Assembly: GCA_037200685.1 (NCBI GenBank)
Contig: JBBCIG010000016.1
Coordinates: 682,001 to 746,000, forward strand
Length of the DNA: 64,000 nt
Direction of reading: 5' to 3'
Source of the DNA: JAJKIP01 sp037200685
GTDB taxonomy: Bacteria > Bacteroidota > Bacteroidia > Chitinophagales > Chitinophagaceae
The stretch's first letter is position 1. Each line of letters starts with the position of its first letter. The position numbers and the translations under genes were made by a program. Of the stretch, positions 1-9,255 are shown one piece after another. The notes under the pieces were generated by a model. The model did no database searches and had not been told where the DNA came from. It saw only the letters and a program-made list of their open reading frames with translations.

Positions 1-1447
1 TAGCTGTTGAAATAAATACATCGAAGTCTTCGGAAAAGCCAAGGCCCCATGTATTGTTACTGGTGGTTGAAAGAAATTCTAAATTTTTACCATCAGGATT
101 AAACTTATAAACTCCATTACCAAATGCTACCGAGTCTTTTCCTTTTTTACCATTATAAAATCCTGAATAACCTACTACGCCCCAAATTTTATTATCTAGT
201 CCATAGCGAAGATTAGAAGCCTGTGCATGCGTATCACGTTTACCCCAACCGGTAAGAAGTGGTTGCCTGATATCCGCTTTGTCATCACCATTCGTATCTT
301 TTAAGAATAAAAACGTTGGGGCTTCACTTACAATAATGCCGCCATTGGAAAAAGTAAAGCTGGTAGGAATATTTAATTTATCCGCGAAAATGGTAAACTT
401 ATCCGCCTTGCCATCACCATTGGTGTCTTCCAGAATTTTGATACGATCATCAGCGATATCATCATTCTTAATTTCATTGGGATAATCAACTGTTTCAATA
501 ACCCATAACCTTCCTCTTTCATCCCAATTCATATATATGGGATTGACCACATCCGGTTCCGCAGCGAATAATTGCAATTCAAAACCAACCGGCACCTGTA
601 TAAGCGACATAGATTGTTGCGGCGTTAAAGATTCCTGAACTTTCGGTGCAGGGTTACGGCGCTCATAATTGGGAACAGGTCCGTCAAAATATTTTGGATT
701 CGCTATTTGATAGGATGCGAGATTAGCTGCTGCTTTATCACCAATCGCCCAGAGTATACCATTCCGCACAAGGTCCAGGAAACCCTGGTTAGTAAAAGTA
801 ACTTCATCATGTCCATAAGCTGTATAAAAAACCCTGCCTTCTCCATAAGGTCTTACCCATGTATACGGTTCATGATGATCGCCCTCTACTCTTTCTGTTA
901 ACACCTGTATATTCTTGCTGATCTTATCATGTACATAGGTTTCATCCTTTGTTACAAAAGAGGTAATGCCTTTCATTACAGGATGGTTCGGCTGTATAAT
1001 GACAGCGGAGAATGTATCTACTTTATGGCTTTTAAATTGTCCGCCGATCATCTCTACTACTTCGCTGGAATTGCGAAAGCACCAGGAGGCGGAATGAAGC
1101 GGAATAAAGCCTTTGCCTTTCCGTACAAATTCTAGCAAGGCCTTCTCCTGTGAACGGCTTATTGTATCATGATTGGCATAAACAATGAGGCCGTCATATT
1201 TGCTAAGGTTCTCTTCATTTAAATCATTGGGCTGGGTAGTAAAGGTGATATTGATACCATCTTTAAAATATTCTTTCGTGAAAATATCGGCTAATCTTTC
1301 CGAGTTATGGGCCCTGTTATTAGTATGACCAAGAAACAATATTTCGAGCCGGCGTGGGTTATCTGGAGTCTTGTGAGCAGTACCGGCGATAAAAAATATA
1401 CTGAGGAAGATACTTACAAAGAGAGTTAAAAACTTCTTCTGTCGCAT
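1..1447 (-). CDS. ThuA-domain / PVC-type dehydrogenase-like secreted protein (3' end outside window)
   Basis: An open frame runs from an ATG at 1447 off the left edge, about 482 residues without a stop. Residues 1-24 form a signal peptide. Residues about 35-245 are a ThuA-like (glutamine-amidotransferase-fold) domain, with the segments ILFLGHTNNRAH, GLIVYANHD and GRVFYTAYGHDE. From about residue 270 a propeller-like domain begins (FELQLFAAEPDVVNP, then WVIETVDYPNE and repeated DTNGDGKAD motifs), as in the membrane-bound dehydrogenase domain common in Planctomycetes and Bacteroidota. Such proteins often end with HEAT repeats and a cytochrome c domain, which would lie outside the window. They are usually linked to sugar or glycan use, but the substrate is unknown. 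The gene is divergent from the AraC gene with 141 bases between, so control by that regulator is plausible but inferred. Confidence 0.85.
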   Translation of the reverse strand, partial: MRQKKFLTLFVSIFLSIFFIAGTAHKTPDNPRRLEILFLGHTNNRAHNSERLADIFTKEYFKDGINITFTTQPNDLNEENLSKYDGLIVYANHDTISRSQEKALLEFVRKGKGFIPLHSASWCFRNSSEVVEMIGGQFKSHKVDTFSAVIIQPNHPVMKGITSFVTKDETYVHDKISKNIQVLTERVEGDHHEPYTWVRPYGEGRVFYTAYGHDEVTFTNQGFLDLVRNGILWAIGDKAAANLASYQIANPKYFDGPVPNYERRNPAPKVQESLTPQQSMSLIQVPVGFELQLFAAEPDVVNPIYMNWDERGRLWVIETVDYPNEIKNDDIADDRIKILEDTNGDGKADKFTIFADKLNIPTSFTFSNGGIIVSEAPTFLFLKDTNGDDKADIRQPLLTGWGKRDTHAQASNLRYGLDNKIWGVVGYSGFYNGKKGKDSVAFGNGVYKFNPDGKNLEFLSTTSNNTWGLGFSEDFDVFISTA

Positions 1448-1588
1448 GGCAATTAGTTGAATCGTTAAGATGACAAAACGAATTTCAAAAAATTAATTTC
1501 AGTCCCCTATCGGAATTTTATCCAAGTTTGACTGTATTTTGTCATGAATTCTTTTTAATTTGCTGTTTGAACGACAACTTAAGAAAGG

Positions 1589-2458
1589 TTGAAAACAGCA
1601 CTCCATAAATCAAGTATTCCACCTACACAGATATTTGTCATCCGGCATTTAGAAGATAAACATTTTGACCCTGTATGGCATGCACATTCCGAGTACCAAC
1701 TTTTCGTGGTTTTGGAAGGAACCGGCACCCGTTTTATTGGTGATAGCATCAAATCATTTAAGCCCGGGGAGCTAATATTAACCGGGCCGCATTTACCCCA
1801 TGTATGGCGAAACGATGAAACATATTTTGACAGGCATAGCTCATTTAATACAAGTGGAATTGTAATTTACCTGAATGAGAATTTCCTGGGCGAACATATT
1901 CTTGAAAAAGAAGAGATGATGCTTTTAAAAAAGTTATTTACAAAATCAATGAGAGGCCTGGAATTTTATGGCGCTAAAAAAATCCAGGTGATTGACATGA
2001 TGAAAGAGCTGCTCCAGTTACAAGGTATTCCCAGTGTGATCCACTTGCTGCATATTCTTGAAATACTGGCAGGTGCTAAAGAGTATCATTATATATCTTC
2101 CAAAGCTTACGAAGATGCTTTTGACCAAAATGAAACAGACCGGCTAAACAAGGTATATGAATATGCTTTCAAAAATTTTCGTAAAAAAGTATTGCTGGAA
2201 GATCTCGCTGAATTATTACACATGACACCAACTTCATTCAGCCGTTATTTTACCATGAAAAATAATAAACCCTTTTCAAGATTTGTCGCTGAAATAAGAA
2301 TAAAGCATGCCTGCAAAATGCTGACGGAAACAGATGAATCAATCGCACAGATCTGCTACGATAGCGGGTTCAATACCCTTTCCAATTTCAATAAACAGTT
2401 TAAAGAAATTATGCTGAAGAAACCGACTCAATATAAAAAGGAGTTCATGAGTATTTAA
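1589..2458 (+). CDS. AraC-family transcriptional regulator with N-terminal cupin
   Basis: This is a cytoplasmic DNA-binding regulator of 289 residues. The N-terminal 20-100 residues are a cupin sensor domain (HFDPVWHAHSEYQLF, then GTRFIGD and PGELILTGPHLPHVW). The C-terminal 100 residues carry two helix-turn-helix motifs (LEDLAELLHMTPTSFSRYF and ESIAQICYDSGFNTLSNFNK) ending in the usual family signature. The start is a TTG at 1589; no ATG in frame lies ahead of the cupin, and a later start would cut the domain. It faces away from the ThuA gene and may control it and sugar use. The effector is unknown. Confidence 0.9.
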   Translation: MKTALHKSSIPPTQIFVIRHLEDKHFDPVWHAHSEYQLFVVLEGTGTRFIGDSIKSFKPGELILTGPHLPHVWRNDETYFDRHSSFNTSGIVIYLNENFLGEHILEKEEMMLLKKLFTKSMRGLEFYGAKKIQVIDMMKELLQLQGIPSVIHLLHILEILAGAKEYHYISSKAYEDAFDQNETDRLNKVYEYAFKNFRKKVLLEDLAELLHMTPTSFSRYFTMKNNKPFSRFVAEIRIKHACKMLTETDESIAQICYDSGFNTLSNFNKQFKEIMLKKPTQYKKEFMSI

Positions 2459-2484
2459 AATGTAAACTGGGCACAAATGCAGGC

Positions 2485-4005
2485 TTAAGGAATATCAAAT
2501 AATCCGACCATATAATTCCCTACTGGCTTCCATTCAATATTCTTATTCTTCGTTATCGTATCCGGGAAAGAAGTTTTTTCTTTATTTATAGATATAAAAA
2601 TGCACTGCTGCTGGCCAGCCGATTTAAGACTTAACAACAAAGCTGGCAGCCCGGCTTCACTACTGAGCAGGAAAAAATTTTTACTGTTAAATTTTTCAGT
2701 CAGCTCCTGCGCTACATATTGATGATCTACGATAATATTAGGACATGGGTGGACATCAATATACTTTAATATAGGGTAAACCCTTTGAGAATAATCATGC
2801 TTTAATTCTTTCCCCGCCCTATATACATTCATATATACCCCATATACCAGGAATAAAGTAAATAAGATCGTCCATCCTTTATTTCTTTGCAATAATTCAA
2901 GCCAGTTATTTTTATCAGCGAAAATGGTGATGACCAATATCACAGGTGGCACAACAGGTAAGAAAAACCTGGGTCCCCACTGCTTATCTCCCGCACTTGG
3001 AAGTAAAAATGGAACGATCAATGTGAAAAGTAAAACGACTAATGCTATTTGAAAAAGTTTGTGGAAATTTTCTTTGCGCTTTTTCCAAAGAGAAAATAAG
3101 ATAAAATAAAACACGCCTATACAGGGAAAATAAATAAGCTGGTAAAGATTTAACCTGAGAAATTGTTTGCTCCCTTTTAAAAGTTGTGTTACAACGTTTG
3201 ATTCTCCAACGATCTGTTGCCCATGCAAACCGAATATACTTCCGAAGACAATGTTATTGAACAGAAAACAAAGCAGGACAGGGATAATCGTTCCTATAAT
3301 GAAAAAGATATCAGGTCTGCTTCTAAATTTCCTGTTATTCCAGGCAATAGTCGCTATGACAAGTCCAAGCAATGCGATCGTTTCTTCACGAAACCAAATA
3401 GCCATGCCCGCCAATAGCCCACTTAAAAATGCAGGCAAAACTTTTGCTCTTTCCCGAATAAAATAAATGAACGCATTAAATAACAGGAAAGTCGCCAGCG
3501 AATGTTCCCAGAATACGGCGCCGTAGAATGTAAGCGGTGTACAAAACGCTAATAGAAAAAGTCCAAGCGCTTTTGTTCCTATTTTTATTTTCAACTCTGT
3601 TAGTACCCCGAGAAAAATCACCCAGGTGAGCAATACACTAAGTGCGGGAATGATATAGATTCCATAATACCCGAATTGCCCGTAACAAAATGAACTTAAA
3701 AAGCCGAAGAAAACCGGGAAGGTGATCATGTGTTCATTTTCTATCTCATACACAAAAGGTGGCTGGAAAGGATAATATCCCTGCTGCCAGGTTTTCTCTA
3801 CCCATTCAGGGTGTGTGGAAATGATATGCCTGAATTCTCCTGACTGATTGAATTGTTTAAGAATAAGATATTTTAAGCCGCCATCACCAGAGAAAAAAAT
3901 ACCAGGATGCACTAACGATAATAAAACAATGAGAAAAATGACCGCAGCAAGCAGGATCAAATACGGGGACAGTTTGTTTTCTAATGCTTTTTGAATAGTC
4001 TTCAT
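2485..4005 (-). CDS. polytopic membrane protein, GT-C glycosyltransferase-like
   Basis: A 506-residue protein with about eleven hydrophobic segments. After the first membrane segment comes a loop with FSGDGGLKYL; an acidic residue in the first outer loop is typical of GT-C-fold lipid-linked sugar transferases. Further polar marks are FWEHSLATF, IWFREETIALLG and SAGDKQWGPRFFLP. The soluble C-terminal 80 residues are small and mixed. I do not recognise a specific family, and the GT-C assignment rests on topology and the loop acid only. It is convergent with the AraC gene, 26 bases apart, and has a well-formed promoter of its own at 4038-4068. Confidence 0.6.
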   Translation of the reverse strand: MKTIQKALENKLSPYLILLAAVIFLIVLLSLVHPGIFFSGDGGLKYLILKQFNQSGEFRHIISTHPEWVEKTWQQGYYPFQPPFVYEIENEHMITFPVFFGFLSSFCYGQFGYYGIYIIPALSVLLTWVIFLGVLTELKIKIGTKALGLFLLAFCTPLTFYGAVFWEHSLATFLLFNAFIYFIRERAKVLPAFLSGLLAGMAIWFREETIALLGLVIATIAWNNRKFRSRPDIFFIIGTIIPVLLCFLFNNIVFGSIFGLHGQQIVGESNVVTQLLKGSKQFLRLNLYQLIYFPCIGVFYFILFSLWKKRKENFHKLFQIALVVLLFTLIVPFLLPSAGDKQWGPRFFLPVVPPVILVITIFADKNNWLELLQRNKGWTILFTLFLVYGVYMNVYRAGKELKHDYSQRVYPILKYIDVHPCPNIIVDHQYVAQELTEKFNSKNFFLLSSEAGLPALLLSLKSAGQQQCIFISINKEKTSFPDTITKNKNIEWKPVGNYMVGLFDIP

Positions 4006-4037
4006 CTATCGTAAAACTTACCTGGGTTCAGATCATT

Positions 4038-4068
4038 CAAATATAGATGGACTAAATAACTAATGCAA
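4038..4068 (-). promoter_or_regulatory. Bacteroidota-type promoter for the GT-C-like gene
   Basis: On the minus strand a -33 TTG (4066-4068) is followed after 20 bases by TATATTTG (4038-4045), matching the phylum consensus TTG / 17-23 bases / TAnnTTTG. The start codon lies 33 bases downstream. Confidence 0.6.
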
Positions 4069-4224
4069 GTAAAATATGGAAAAGTTAGGCGGGCATAATT
4101 AAATATGATCCGCTGAGTTGCCAAACTTCCTCTGTGATCTTCCCCTATCTGCTATTCGTGTGGAGTACGTGTGACGTATTGTTGAATAATATTGTTTATT
4201 TGCATCAGCCAAATAAGTTATATC

Positions 4225-4488
4225 ATGGAAATTCTTTTCTGGATCTGCTGGGGAGCTGAACTTATTGCTGTGCTTTGGTGGATCATCACCGATGCGAAGC
4301 AGAAGCATATGAGATCTAATTCCTATAGTTTTTTAGGCCTGGTTTACCTGTTAGGAGCATTAGGCCTGAGGTTGGGCCTTCATGAATATCGTGTTTCTAA
4401 TTTTATGGTAATGATACCGGCCATTCCGCTCCTTGGATTATTACTCATCATTGCAGTGACGATGTTATCGGGTAAAAAATGGAATTGA
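4225..4488 (+). CDS. small membrane protein, unknown function
   Basis: An 87-residue protein starting at the ATG at 4225 (MEILFWICWG). The frame stays open upstream, but that extension lacks an ATG-like start of similar quality. Three hydrophobic segments (about residues 3-20, 34-50 and 62-80) are separated by short charged loops (TDAKQKHMRS, GLHEYRVS), and it ends SGKKWN. It looks like a small inner-membrane protein of the three-helix kind. No family is recognised. Confidence 0.6.
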   Translation: MEILFWICWGAELIAVLWWIITDAKQKHMRSNSYSFLGLVYLLGALGLRLGLHEYRVSNFMVMIPAIPLLGLLLIIAVTMLSGKKWN

Positions 4489-4612
4489 ACAGCTGTCAAT
4501 TCTATACACAAACACGGACAGTTTCGCCCTGAGTAATACATCAAATTAAGTAGGGAAATAATGAACACCCCTTCTTATCTTCAGCCGTTCTTTTTTTCAA
4601 AAAACATATGTC

Positions 4613-5833
4613 ATGAAAGTATCTCATTTTTTACTGGCTTCAGCGATCTTATTTTCCGCAAACAAAGCACTGGCACAGCGCAAAGAAACCGTGAAAGACG
4701 TACCTATTGCCGTTACCATATTTGATAAAGGCACCTTGAGTTTTACCAACAAGATGAACCTGAACTATACCAATTTTTCCAGCCGCGTCAATCGTGATCC
4801 TAAGGACTTCAGTTTCCAGGCCGACCCCAGTTATTTTTTTATAGATGGCGTTGCAATTGGTATCGATGCCCGTACAGGCAGCAATTCCGCTAAAGGCGTG
4901 TCACCGTCTTCCTTTAGTTCCTGGCAAACAAACCTTACCGCTACCTATGGAAGAAATATCAATGATAAGCTAAACGCCTACATTAAATTACTTGCAGGCC
5001 CCGGCGGCAGCCACAACGAATTTACCAATGGTAACAACGTACAAAAATTAAAAGCTACCTATTTCGGTATAAAAGGACTGGTTGGATTGCCGATAGCACT
5101 GGAGAGCAATAGCGCTGCTTTTTTTACTCCTTATTTTTCTTACGATTCTTATAAAACGAATACAAGTAGCAGCAGCGACTTTAAAGAAAAAACAATTGTT
5201 ATCGGTTTTAAATTGGAAAGCTATCTCGGAAAAGCGCAGATGACAAAGGGGCGCCAGCAGGAAGACCTTTTCAAAGGAGCTTACCTGCAGGGTTCTCATT
5301 TCCTCGAGTTTACTACAACAGGTAGTTTAAGCTTCAATAAACGGCAGCAATACCAGAATGGGAGCTCGGCGACTTTTGGCAAACAAAAAAACAATACCAC
5401 CAATCTTGCTTTCGGTTATCATTATTATTTTATGGACAACCTGGCCGCAGGGTTAAACTTCAGTGTAAATAGTCGCAAGAGCGGTTACATTGGCGCTCCT
5501 TCTTCTCCTTCCGACAAGACTTCTACATTAATGATCACTCCTGTTATCACCGCCCAGGCGCCACTGGAAGGTGCAGGTCGTAACCTGTTCCTGCAGGCAT
5601 CTTATGGTTTTGGTGTGTACAAAGCACCCAAGAAAAACTTAACCGATCTATCTGTAAAAGCGGGATACAATCTTTTTCTTGCAAAATATCTTACGCTTAC
5701 TCCAAAGATCGGGTATGAGCACGCTAAAGGCACTGTACCGCAGGGCGTATCTGGAATTTCCTATGTGAATTCAGGTCTTGTGGTTGAATTGGGAGTGAGA
5801 AGCTGGTTGAATTTCTGGAAATGGAAAAAGTAA
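4613..5833 (+). CDS. outer-membrane beta-barrel protein
   Basis: A 406-residue exported protein. A signal peptide (MKVSHFLLASAILFSANKALAQ) with cleavage after ALAQ is followed by alternating hydrophobic and polar strands throughout, such as TLSFTNKMNLNYTNFSS, KLNAYIKLLAGPGGS, NNTTNLAFGYHYYFMDNLAAGLNFSV and LTLTPKIGYEHAKG. The last strand (NSGLVVELGVRSWLNFW) ends in aromatic residues, as expected for an outer-membrane barrel. The layout suggests a porin-like or autotransporter-like barrel of about 14-16 strands. The function is unknown and there is no operon partner. Confidence 0.75.
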   Translation: MKVSHFLLASAILFSANKALAQRKETVKDVPIAVTIFDKGTLSFTNKMNLNYTNFSSRVNRDPKDFSFQADPSYFFIDGVAIGIDARTGSNSAKGVSPSSFSSWQTNLTATYGRNINDKLNAYIKLLAGPGGSHNEFTNGNNVQKLKATYFGIKGLVGLPIALESNSAAFFTPYFSYDSYKTNTSSSSDFKEKTIVIGFKLESYLGKAQMTKGRQQEDLFKGAYLQGSHFLEFTTTGSLSFNKRQQYQNGSSATFGKQKNNTTNLAFGYHYYFMDNLAAGLNFSVNSRKSGYIGAPSSPSDKTSTLMITPVITAQAPLEGAGRNLFLQASYGFGVYKAPKKNLTDLSVKAGYNLFLAKYLTLTPKIGYEHAKGTVPQGVSGISYVNSGLVVELGVRSWLNFWKWKK

Positions 5834-5900
5834 GGGATTAACGAAGGACAATGTGCGAACGGTAAACTCAAAGCCTATATATTTATAATCGTTTCTTTTG

Positions 5901-6093
5901 TTTTTTTAACCAGCCGCATTGCTATGCGCAGCATCCTGTGGACTATCATCGTCTGTTGTTGAGCGAAGCGAAATCCCGATGTATATCGGGACGGCGCATT
6001 TTTGAAGTATTATTTATTTGCCCAGCGGTAGTGCTACTATCAGCTTCGTTGCGACGCTCCGTTCATCTTCCTGTTCTTTACTCAGCATTTGCA
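5901..6093 (+). repeat. intergenic repeat family 1, copy A (long form)
   Basis: A long copy of about 193 bases that fills the space after the barrel gene. In order it contains a TATGCGCAGCATCC module, a TTGAGCGAAGCGAA module, a hairpin CCCGATGTATATCGGG, a TGCCCAGCGGTAG module, the core TTGCGACGC and the end module TTTACTCAGCATTT. It matches copy B (23718-23913) along its whole length in the opposite orientation. The rest of 5834-6263 holds nothing recognisable. Confidence 0.85.
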
Positions 6094-6263
6094 TAGAAAA
6101 GCTTGTAAATGGATTTGTTTGAAAACTGCATTACATAATAGTATAGCTGGTTTTATGCTAATATAATACCAGCATTAGTAACTTTATTAATAGAATTTCC
6201 CACCCAGGCTATCTATATTCGATTCTATATTCCATTTTAAACGATTGTAGCCAGCATCATTTC

Positions 6264-6608
6264 ATGAAAACAGGTAAGCTATTAATAATTCTATCTTGCA
6301 TTACAGCAAGTCCAATAATTATTTTTTTAGTTCTTGCAGTATACAATAAAGCCCTGGTAAGTTCCGCTAACATAAGCAAGGGCCGGGGTGTCGAACATAG
6401 AACCTGGACTGAATACAGCGTTAGCAACGATCAATCTAAATGTGTTGTTTTAAACAGATCCCCAAAAAAAAATATCAATCAGCTTGATGTTGCATATATG
6501 GCATACCTGTCATCGTCAAATAAAAAAGTGATAGAACATTCAAAAAAATTAACAGTGATAAACCGGGCCTTTGCCCATAACAATAAATCAAATGAAGAAT
6601 TATTATAA
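6264..6608 (+). CDS. hypothetical protein with one N-terminal membrane segment
   Basis: A 114-residue frame starting MKTGKLLIILSC, with a single hydrophobic helix (residues 5-28) and a short basic and polar outer part of no known family. It overlaps the start of the next gene by 17 bases, which hints at translational coupling. Composition is plausible for a gene, but there is no recognisable domain, so it could be spurious. Confidence 0.45.
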   Translation: MKTGKLLIILSCITASPIIIFLVLAVYNKALVSSANISKGRGVEHRTWTEYSVSNDQSKCVVLNRSPKKNINQLDVAYMAYLSSSNKKVIEHSKKLTVINRAFAHNNKSNEELL

Positions 6609-8112
6609 ACCCGCATTGTTTGCCGCTATCTGCTTATCGCTGATTTGCATCGCTAATAAAGCTTTCACCCAAATGCTTACACCATTTGAGGGCGAGAAAA
6701 CCAGCTGGCACGGCTTTGATCGTTATGATTACTTTATGGACACAGAAACCCTGGCCATAACTCCTTTTAAAGCCCTGCCCGAAGAACGCACTGGCATGGA
6801 TGATAAAAACACACCAAAAGGTAAAATACGTTGTATTGTTATCGTACCTAAAACAGCCGCAGCGGGTAACCCCAGCACCTGGCGGGGCTATTATTGGGAC
6901 CATGAATCACAATCAGAAGTTGAGCTGCTGAAACGCGGTTTTCATGTAGTGTATTGCAACATTGACCCCGGTAAAGAATGGGAAGCCTGGTATGATTTTG
7001 TTACCAAGCATGGTCTGTCAAAAAAACCTGCATTCAGCGGCATGAGCCGTGGCGGCATCAATGAATATGCATGGGCAACCACCCATCCTGATAAAGTATC
7101 CTGTTTATATGCTGATAACCCGGCTATCCGCCCGGAAAGCCTTGCTAAAATAGATTTGTTGGTTAAGAATGATATACCCGTACTGAGCTTAGTAGGCACT
7201 ATGGATTTTTTATTGCCAACCAACACTATGCCTATCGAGGATGTTTACCTGCGCTTAGGTGGCCGCATGACTATGATGATCAAAGAAGGCACTGCTCACC
7301 ATCCGCATAGTATAAAAGACGCAACTTTTATTGCTGATTGGGTTGAAAAAAACATTAACCCAACCATAAGCGATCCGGCTTTTACTGATACCACTAAATT
7401 TTCAAAAAGCTACTACTACAGCCTGGAGAATCAATACCAGTATCTTAAAATTGAAAATACCTGGGCCACGGTTCGTGGTCCGTCATTCACCCCTGTTTAT
7501 GATGTCTATATGGCTAAAGGCCAAAGTCGTTATGGTATTAAAGGCTTAACGATTATCGCCCCGAATAAACCTGCTCCGGGCAATCCATGGGTTTTCCGTG
7601 CCGATCGTACCATTGAACGTAATGCTACTGTGGAACAGGCTTTATTGGCAAAGGGTTATTACATTGTAATACCGCCAATCACTGCACAATCAGGCGATGT
7701 GCGTAAGCAGTGGGATGATTTTTATACCATGCTTGTAGATAAAGGTTTCTCAAAAAAACCCGTGATGATGGGTACCGGCGCTTATGGTGGCGAGGCTTAT
7801 GAGTGGGCTATTTATAACCCGGATAAAGTATCAACTATTTATGTAGATAATGTGGCCATGCGTAGCCTGATGGAGAAAAAAGCACCCATTGATACGCTTG
7901 CTCCATTAGCAAACGCACATATTCCAACGTTGCATGTCAGTGGTGCTACCGATCCTTGGCTGGTTACTGACACTCGTGTTGCCGAAAAAAAATACAAGGC
8001 ATTGGGCGGGAGTATGACCGTTATAACCATACCTGGCGAAGGGCATTTCCCCCGTGTACCGAGAGACCCGGCGCCTATAGTAGCTTTCATTATTAAAAAC
8101 ACGAAACAGTAG
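6592..8112 (+). CDS. exported tandem alpha/beta-hydrolase-like protein, second domain lacks nucleophile
   Basis: 506 residues from the ATG at 6592; the frame extends to a TTG at 6571, but MKNYYKPALFAAICLSLICI begins a clear signal peptide. Two homologous halves follow. Half 1 (about 50-265) has the nucleophile elbow GMSRGG with Ser152, an acid in LVGTMDF and a histidine in EGTAHHPH. Half 2 (about 305-506) aligns through KKPVMMGTGAYGGEAYEW, NPDKVS, SGATDPW and GEGHF, but the residue at the Ser152 position is Gly396. So the first half looks catalytic (esterase or peptidase-like) and the second is probably a pseudo-domain for binding or packing. The substrate is unknown. Confidence 0.8.
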   Translation: MKNYYKPALFAAICLSLICIANKAFTQMLTPFEGEKTSWHGFDRYDYFMDTETLAITPFKALPEERTGMDDKNTPKGKIRCIVIVPKTAAAGNPSTWRGYYWDHESQSEVELLKRGFHVVYCNIDPGKEWEAWYDFVTKHGLSKKPAFSGMSRGGINEYAWATTHPDKVSCLYADNPAIRPESLAKIDLLVKNDIPVLSLVGTMDFLLPTNTMPIEDVYLRLGGRMTMMIKEGTAHHPHSIKDATFIADWVEKNINPTISDPAFTDTTKFSKSYYYSLENQYQYLKIENTWATVRGPSFTPVYDVYMAKGQSRYGIKGLTIIAPNKPAPGNPWVFRADRTIERNATVEQALLAKGYYIVIPPITAQSGDVRKQWDDFYTMLVDKGFSKKPVMMGTGAYGGEAYEWAIYNPDKVSTIYVDNVAMRSLMEKKAPIDTLAPLANAHIPTLHVSGATDPWLVTDTRVAEKKYKALGGSMTVITIPGEGHFPRVPRDPAPIVAFIIKNTKQ

Positions 8113-8505
8113 GATATCTGCTGTGCTGCTTATTGTTCTCTTGTCTTCTTGCATTTGCGGCTTCGTGTGTATCTTGGTACTGCCACTTTGATTATTTGTA
8201 TGTTCACCTTTGATCGCCTTATGTTTCTGATTTTGAGCGTGGGCTACTTTTTCTTCCTTTTTTTGTTGAGCCTCCTTCTCTTGCTGCAATTGTGCCAACA
8301 TTTCGACAAATGTTTGGTTTTTACCTTTTGCTAATACTGCATTTCCTAATGCCGCTGAAATTGAACTTGCCCCTACTGCCGGAACTATTATTACTTCACC
8401 TCTTTCTATAAGATCAGCCATTGATATTTCTTCGCCTAATGGCATGTTATCTATCGCTTCCTTTTGTAAACTAGCTTGTTGAATTTTATGAAGCTTTTGC
8501 GCCAT
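7906..8505 (-). CDS. hypothetical Lys/Gln/Glu-rich protein, 3' part antisense to the hydrolase
   Basis: A 199-residue frame. The first 130 residues look like protein: a short helical start (MAQKLHKIQQASLQ), a hydrophobic middle (VIIVPAVGASSISAALGNAVLA), then a long coiled-coil-like stretch (MLAQLQQEKEAQQKKEEKVA). The last 65 residues run antisense to the end of the well-supported hydrolase gene and are likely not native sequence. The true stop may have been lost, or the whole frame may be chance. No family is recognised. Confidence 0.4.
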   Translation of the reverse strand: MAQKLHKIQQASLQKEAIDNMPLGEEISMADLIERGEVIIVPAVGASSISAALGNAVLAKGKNQTFVEMLAQLQQEKEAQQKKEEKVAHAQNQKHKAIKGEHTNNQSGSTKIHTKPQMQEDKRTISSTADILLFRVFNNESYYRRRVSRYTGEMPFARYGYNGHTPAQCLVFFFGNTSVSNQPRIGSTTDMQRWNMCVC

Positions 8506-8558
8506 TTTACTCCCAGGATAATTTACATATCATAAAGTGTGTTGTCTATATCATTATT

Positions 8559-8633
8559 TTGAGGAAGAATAAGCCTACCAAAAAGAAAAGCTCCGCACAG
8601 AAGAAAGCGGATACAAAGAAAAAAGCACGCTAA
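8559..8633 (+). CDS. possible 24-residue Lys/Ala-rich micropeptide
   Basis: A short frame from TTG (8559) to TAA (8631-8633) encoding a very basic peptide (repeated TKKK/AQKK, ending TKKKAR), followed 12 bases later by a perfect terminator hairpin. The basic composition resembles the tail of histone-like or ribosome-associated small proteins. An upstream ATG is absent, so it may instead be the tail of a longer gene lost by mutation. Confidence 0.3.
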   Translation: MRKNKPTKKKSSAQKKADTKKKAR

Positions 8634-8645
8634 GATCAAGACGCT

Positions 8646-8672
8646 AAGAGCCCGGTTAATAGCCGGGCTCTT
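8646..8672 (+). terminator. intrinsic terminator
   Basis: A perfect 10-bp stem (AAGAGCCCGG / CCGGGCTCTT) with a 7-base loop, followed by a short T run. It stands between the basic micro-ORF and the end of the converging lipoprotein gene and could serve both strands. Confidence 0.7.
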
Positions 8673-8701
8673 TAAAATGAAATCTTCTTGCTTAATTTGA
8701 C

Positions 8702-9091
8702 CTAGAAGGATTTCAGGTACCAGTGGCCATCTCTTTTCACCATTTCAAAAGTTTCTTCCCGGTCACCTTCTGGGCCAAAAAGTATTTTTACAGAAGCTTT
8801 ATCTCCCTCTATCATCGGTTCGCCATTCAGCTTTCCTTTTTCAAAATATTTTTTAAACTCCGCCTGTGCTGCAGGATCGCTCGCTACCGCAGCAATGCGT
8901 TTGCTGTCGCTGTCGGCATCTTTATCCACTATGGCCGGGAGAGCTTCGTAGTCGCCCGTTTTTGCCGCTTTAAATATGGTTTCGGCTACTGCTTCAGGGC
9001 TGTTTTGATGATCAGCTTTTTTGCTCCCCTCACTGCATCCAGTGAATGCCAGGGAGGCCAGGATCGACAAAACAACAGTTGTTTTTTTCAT
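8702..9091 (-). CDS. small lipoprotein, DUF4878-like (NTF2-like fold)
   Basis: 129 residues. The signal peptide ends in a lipobox (LAFTGC), so the mature protein starts at Cys19 and is lipid-anchored. The body begins SPEAVAETIFKAAKTGDYEAL and ends VKRDGHWYLKSF, the pattern of DUF4878 and related NTF2-like lipoproteins: an N-terminal helix, then strands closing on a Trp-Tyr motif. These are small envelope proteins of unknown role. It appears to stand alone. Confidence 0.75.
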   Translation of the reverse strand: MKKTTVVLSILASLAFTGCSEGSKKADHQNSPEAVAETIFKAAKTGDYEALPAIVDKDADSDSKRIAAVASDPAAQAEFKKYFEKGKLNGEPMIEGDKASVKILFGPEGDREETFEMVKRDGHWYLKSF

Positions 9092-9255
9092 GCTTTTGAT
9101 TTTTATGAGTGATAGATGTACTTCGACCGCTATTGAATGTTTAGCTTAAGAAATTACTTTTATAATTACCAGGCTTGTTTTATACATTTCACCTGGTTTT
9201 ATCACAGTCAATTTACATTTCTTTTTCATAAGGGTCAGTAAAATTTGATCAGTAT

